From Peptostreptococcaceae bacterium (GTDB taxonomy: Bacteria > Bacillota_A > Clostridia > Peptostreptococcales > Acidaminobacteraceae): a DNA stretch of 8,109 nt. A model generated the notes under the pieces. That model was not told the origin of the DNA and did no database searches. It saw nothing but the letters and a program-made list of their open reading frames with translations. This document shows, piece after piece, positions 5,318 to 8,109 of this stretch. Both the position numbers and the translations under genes were made by a program. Position 1 is the first letter of the stretch, and every line of letters begins with the position of its first letter. The stretch is taken from NCBI GenBank assembly GCA_013619035.1, contig JABXKX010000018.1, forward strand, positions 1-8,109. Reading direction: 5' to 3'.

Positions 5318-7130
5318 AGTTACCCACTGCTTGTCCATCTCTTCTTGGATCACCAACACCTGTGATCACGCCATCTTCAATCATAATACAGTTTGCAGAT
5401 CCTAAAGAAGGATAATATGCCTCTTTTACTGAAACTGTGTGTCCTAGAGCTTCTAGTCCAGTAACTGTTTCTTCTGAAATTCTACTTTCCAGTTCAATAT
5501 CCGTACCTAAAATACCATAGAATCTCGGTGCATTAATTGCATCTACCATTGACATATCATAATCAATTGCATTACTGATAACTTCAGCTACAGCAATGAT
5601 AATCTTAGAACCACCTGGAGATCCAACGACCATAAATGGTTCACCATCTTTCAGTACAAGTGTAGGACTCATACTACTAAGTGGTCTTTTTCCTGATTCA
5701 ATACTGTTTACAGCATCTGGTGATAAATCAAAGTCCATCATATGGTTGTTCATGATAATTCCAGTTCCTGGTACAGTCACTGTTGATCCAAAGAAGAAGT
5801 TAACCGACTTCGTCATAGAAACAATGTTACCTGCTTCATCTAAAACAGATAAGTGAGTTGTACTTTCACTTTCATATGGCCATACATCTGGTTGATCTAA
5901 TTCAGTAATCACTGAATCCATTGAAATTTTCTCTGCTAATGCAGCAGCATAATCTTCCGATGACAATCCGCTTAATGGTACATCTGCAAAAGCGGTATCT
6001 GCCATATATTTTGCTCTATCTGCATAGACAAATTTCATCGCTTCTGTCCATAAATGAATCGCTTCTGTTGAACCATGTTCATATGAACTCATATCAAAGT
6101 TTTCTAATATGTTTAATAATTCAATGATATGTGTTCCTCCAGAACTAGATGGTGGTACTGAAACGATTTCATACCCTCTGTAGTTACCTACAACTGGTTC
6201 TCTCACTTCAACTTTATAATTTGCTAAATCCTCTAATGTTAATACACCACCTAATGATTGAACATTTTCAACCATCATTTCAGCAATTGGTCCTTTGTAT
6301 ATTGCGTCTGATCCTTCAGCAGCAATTGCTTTTAACGTTTTAACTAAATCTGGATTATAAATCGTATCACCAATCTCAAACGGTAATCCTTCTTCATTCA
6401 ACCAAATTGATTTTGATCCTTCATTTAATTCTAAGAACGGGTACATATCACTTATGATACCAGCTAAATTAGCTGTTACTTCAATACCATTGTTATCTAA
6501 TTCTTCAATAACTGGTGCTAAAACTTCAGCCATTGTCATCGTACCATACATCTCAAGTGCTGTTTCAAATCCCATTACTTCCCCAGGTACGCCAATAGCG
6601 AATGGCGAAAATGCTGCACCATAGAAATTAAAGCCTTCACTGCTCATAAACTGACCAAACATTTCTGTAGTCGCATTTGCTGGAGCAACTTCTCTAAAGT
6701 CAATTACAACTGTTTCTCCAGTTTCAGCAATGTAGATTGTCATAAATCCACCACCACCAACACCGGATGCATTGGGTTCAAAACAACCTACTGCAAATCC
6801 AGTAGCAATCGCTGCATCAACAGCATTTCCACCTTGTGCTAAAATCTTAGCGCCAATTTCTGATGCGATTGGTTTTCCCGATACAACCATACCGGTTTCA
6901 CTCGTTGCAGAACGTGCGATTGCAGGGTTTTCAACTGCTACCTCTTCGGTTTCTGTTGTTTCTGTTGTTTCCGTTTCTGTAACTTCAGTAGTTTCTTCGA
7001 CTGCAGTATTGTTTTCAGCCACTTGATTTGTTACGTTTTCATTGTTTGCTTCATTATTCGAGCATCCAATCATAACAAAAGACAAGATTAAAACTACGAT
7101 CATAACCATGGATAATTTTTTAAATCTCAT
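5316..7130 (-). CDS. ggt: Gamma-glutamyltransferase, lipoprotein form
   Basis: This 604-residue protein is a gamma-glutamyltransferase, which cleaves gamma-glutamyl amides such as glutathione and transfers the glutamyl group to water or an amino acid. The signal peptide ends at MIGC with Cys23, so it is a surface lipoprotein. A Thr/Glu-rich tether follows at about 40-68. The proenzyme should cut itself before Thr424 in TTHLSV, leaving a 181-residue small subunit of normal size. R146 in DFREVAP, N444, D466, S485-S486 in KRPLSSMSPT and GSPGG (503-507) match known substrate-binding residues. Only 13 residues separate DF (466-467) from KRPLSS, so the lid loop of the E. coli enzyme is absent, as in the Bacillus subtilis type. 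H463 replaces the Gln of the E. coli enzyme. AGGAGG precedes the ATG. It is the first gene after the response regulator and likely its target. The family is certain; the physiological substrate is not. Confidence 0.95.
   Translation of the reverse strand: MRFKKLSMVMIVVLILSFVMIGCSNNEANNENVTNQVAENNTAVEETTEVTETETTETTETEEVAVENPAIARSATSETGMVVSGKPIASEIGAKILAQGGNAVDAAIATGFAVGCFEPNASGVGGGGFMTIYIAETGETVVIDFREVAPANATTEMFGQFMSSEGFNFYGAAFSPFAIGVPGEVMGFETALEMYGTMTMAEVLAPVIEELDNNGIEVTANLAGIISDMYPFLELNEGSKSIWLNEEGLPFEIGDTIYNPDLVKTLKAIAAEGSDAIYKGPIAEMMVENVQSLGGVLTLEDLANYKVEVREPVVGNYRGYEIVSVPPSSSGGTHIIELLNILENFDMSSYEHGSTEAIHLWTEAMKFVYADRAKYMADTAFADVPLSGLSSEDYAAALAEKISMDSVITELDQPDVWPYESESTTHLSVLDEAGNIVSMTKSVNFFFGSTVTVPGTGIIMNNHMMDFDLSPDAVNSIESGKRPLSSMSPTLVLKDGEPFMVVGSPGGSKIIIAVAEVISNAIDYDMSMVDAINAPRFYGILGTDIELESRISEETVTGLEALGHTVSVKEAYYPSLGSANCIMIEDGVITGVGDPRRDGQAVGN
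6949..6975 (-). repeat. In-frame 9-bp tandem repeat encoding the Thr/Glu linker
   Basis: Three 9-bp units (plus strand GTTTCTGTT, the third with one change) lie head to tail in the transferase gene and encode alternating Thr-Thr-Glu in the tether after the lipid anchor. Unit gain or loss would keep the frame and change only linker length. Confidence 0.65.
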
Positions 7131-7143
7131 TTTCCCCTCCTAA

Positions 7144-7172
7144 TAATATATAATCTTACGAATTACATATTA
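7144..7172 (-). promoter_or_regulatory. 29-bp dyad in the leader of the transferase operon
   Basis: On the minus strand, TAATATGTAATT (7172-7161) can pair with GATTATATATTA (7155-7144) over 12 positions, two of them G-U wobbles, around a 5-nt loop. The dyad ends 3 nt before the AGGAGG of the gamma-glutamyltransferase gene and begins immediately after the candidate -10 box. It could be a DNA operator at the transcription start, or a hairpin next to the ribosome binding site in transcripts coming from the regulator gene. It is A+T-rich, so chance is not excluded. Confidence 0.4.
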
Positions 7173-7201
7173 AGTATAGAAAGAATCGACCATCAATTAC
7201 T
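7173..7201 (-). promoter_or_regulatory. Candidate weak promoter of the transferase operon
   Basis: TATACT (7178-7173) matches five of six bases of the -10 consensus. At a 17-bp spacing the -35 position (7201-7196) has only a poor match, as expected for an activator-dependent promoter. The start would fall near 7166, giving a leader of about 36 nt. Four 9-bp repeats lie immediately upstream, where an activator would bind. This is inference from position and consensus. Confidence 0.35.
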
Positions 7202-7204
7202 ATT

Positions 7205-7240
7205 ATTTCTCTTATTTCTCTTACTTCTCTTATTTCTCTT
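7205..7240 (-). repeat. Four tandem 9-bp repeats, possible regulator-binding array
   Basis: Four head-to-tail copies of AAGAGAAAT on the minus strand (plus strand ATTTCTCTT; one copy has a single change) fill most of the gap after the response-regulator stop codon. Relative to the candidate start near 7166 they cover about -39 to -74. They may be binding sites for the adjacent response regulator, or simply a slippage-prone purine tract. The 9-bp period is shorter than a DNA helical turn, which weakens the case for stacked binding on one face. Confidence 0.65.
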
Positions 7241-7242
7241 CA

Positions 7243-7848
7243 TTAACCTAACCATTTATAATATTGCTTAGGACGTCCAATTTTCCCATAGGATTGATCC
7301 AGTTCAACTAAGTTTTCTTTTACGAGATAATGAAGATATCGATGAACGGTTTGATAAGCGAGACCTGTTTGTTGAGAGATTTTATTAATTGTCATATCCA
7401 ACTCATTTTTCATCATATACTCTTCAATGATTCTTAATGTCGATTGACTGATACCTTTAGCATATTTATACGTTTTCCTAGTTTTTTTTGTTTTGGATAA
7501 ATGAACTGATAACCTCGCTAATAAGTCTGGTGCTTTTATCGGCTTTAAGGCAAAATCACTGGCACCAATTGCTATGAATTCATCTGCTACACTTTGATTT
7601 TCTTCTACGGTTAAGACAATTATAGGAACATCTTTTGATAAACTTCTAATCTTCTTAACACCAGCCATTCCGTTAACAACAGGCATATGATAGTCAATAA
7701 TCACTAAGTCAATTTCCTCGTTTTCAAAGATTTCAAAACCTTTCTGAACAGAAGTCGCCAAAAAAGCATGCCATTTTTTATAAGTTAAGATTTCATTCAG
7801 CGCGTAAAGTATATCTTCGTTGTCATCTATTACTAGTATTTTTTTCAT
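7243..7848 (-). CDS. Response regulator, CitB/DcuR-like output domain
   Basis: This 201-residue protein has an N-terminal receiver domain (about 1-118) and a C-terminal winged helix. The receiver has the acidic pair D8-D9, phospho-acceptor D52 in IIDYHMP, T80 and K102 in LKP. The output domain at about 135-201 contains a helix-turn-helix in TINKISQQTGLAYQTVHRYL and ends in GKIGRPKQYYKWLG. A Gly-Arg-Pro tail of this kind is typical of the CitB/DcuR/DctR group, whose members control di- and tricarboxylate uptake and use. Its ATG lies inside the end of the kinase gene, with GGAGCGAG upstream, so the two are translationally linked. The next gene downstream is the lipoprotein transferase, separated by 112 bp with repeats and a candidate promoter, so control of that operon is the natural inference. 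It is somewhat shorter than typical CitB proteins. Confidence 0.9.
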   Translation of the reverse strand: MKKILVIDDNEDILYALNEILTYKKWHAFLATSVQKGFEIFENEEIDLVIIDYHMPVVNGMAGVKKIRSLSKDVPIIVLTVEENQSVADEFIAIGASDFALKPIKAPDLLARLSVHLSKTKKTRKTYKYAKGISQSTLRIIEEYMMKNELDMTINKISQQTGLAYQTVHRYLHYLVKENLVELDQSYGKIGRPKQYYKWLG

Positions 7849-8109
7849 ATTTTACTCGCTCCTTGTCTAAAGTTAGTATCACTCTCGTGCCAGCATTTAC
7901 TTTCGAATCGATTTTAAAGGTGCCATGATGATTATTTATAACGGTTTCTACATATCTTAATCCAATGCCTGAAGAACCACTGGTACTAAAACCAGGTTCT
8001 CTTATTTTTTCTAATAGTTCCGGTTCGATACCTTTTCCATTATCATTAATTTCAAAACAGATATAATCTGTATTCTCAAATATCGAAATAACAATACGTC
8101 CGTCAACAC
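7823..8109 (-). CDS. Sensor histidine kinase, C-terminal end only
   Basis: The last 94 residues of a histidine kinase are visible; its 5' part lies beyond the right edge. The fragment is the end of the ATP-binding domain. FEINDNGKGIEPELL (18-32) contains the N/G1-type nucleotide-binding motif, and EPGFSTSGSSGIGLRYV (36-52) contains the GF segment and the GIGL G2 box, followed by the usual GTRVILTL terminal strand. The frame ends at TGA 7823-7825, inside the response-regulator gene, so the two genes overlap by 26 nt. Together they form a two-component pair in which this protein should phosphorylate D52 of the regulator. The sensing domain is not in the window, so the signal cannot be read here; the partner's CitB-like type suggests a carboxylate or related metabolite. 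Confidence 0.9.
   Translation of the reverse strand, partial: VDGRIVISIFENTDYICFEINDNGKGIEPELLEKIREPGFSTSGSSGIGLRYVETVINNHHGTFKIDSKVNAGTRVILTLDKERVKYEKNTSNR

Noticed and set aside
4694..5359. Longer start (ATG at 5359) for the small lipoprotein
   Set aside because: It would overlap the transferase gene and place 18 residues before the signal peptide; GTG 5305 has AGGAGG at the right distance.
4905..5405. 166-codon plus-strand frame
   Set aside because: It lies antisense across the small lipoprotein gene and the end of the transferase gene, has no ribosome binding site I can see and encodes no recognisable domain.
7205..7240. CRISPR array
   Set aside because: The repeats are 9 bp, directly head to tail without spacers.
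7823..7825. TGA read as Trp (mollicute code) in the kinase frame
   Set aside because: Trp is encoded by TGG in these genes and read-through would only extend the kinase across the regulator gene in another frame.

Overview
The window is A+T-rich bacterial DNA in which every convincing gene lies on the minus strand. Strong AGGAGG-type ribosome binding sites, ATG/GTG/TTG starts, three lipobox signal peptides and single-membrane surface proteins suggest a low-GC Gram-positive (Firmicutes-type) bacterium using the standard bacterial code. TGA is used as a stop and TGG as Trp. I cannot name a genus.

In transcription order (right to left) the layout is as follows. The tail of a sensor histidine kinase (8109-7823, 5' end outside the window) overlaps a CitB/DcuR-like response regulator (7848-7243). 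A 112-bp regulatory gap follows, holding four tandem 9-bp repeats, a weak promoter and a 29-bp dyad. Then comes a six-gene block: a lipoprotein gamma-glutamyltransferase (7130-5316), a small lipoprotein of a poorly known family (5305-4694), an intrinsic terminator, a TRAP large-subunit-like permease starting at TTG (4630-3356), an unlisted 47-residue two-helix membrane protein (3340-3197), and two membrane-anchored zinc hydrolases of the succinylglutamate desuccinylase/aspartoacylase family (3185-2061 and 2047-1295). A probable terminator closes the block. A 5'-complete but 3'-truncated TPR lipoprotein gene with its own promoter fills the left end (1091-1).

Taken together, the six genes look like one cell-surface scavenging unit. 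Three hydrolases are tethered outside the membrane. One cleaves gamma-glutamyl bonds and two belong to a family that cleaves N-acyl amino acids and related amides. One permease of the ion-transporter type could import the released acid or amino acid. The adjacent two-component system is of the class that usually senses di- and tricarboxylates, and is the obvious candidate regulator. The true substrate is not visible in the sequence. Gamma-glutamyl peptides, poly-gamma-glutamate and N-acyl amino acids are all possible.

The most unusual points are the permease without recognisable TRAP DctP or DctQ partners, the tiny membrane protein next to it, the extracytoplasmic location of two aspartoacylase-family enzymes, and a terminator that splits the two lipoprotein genes from the membrane genes.
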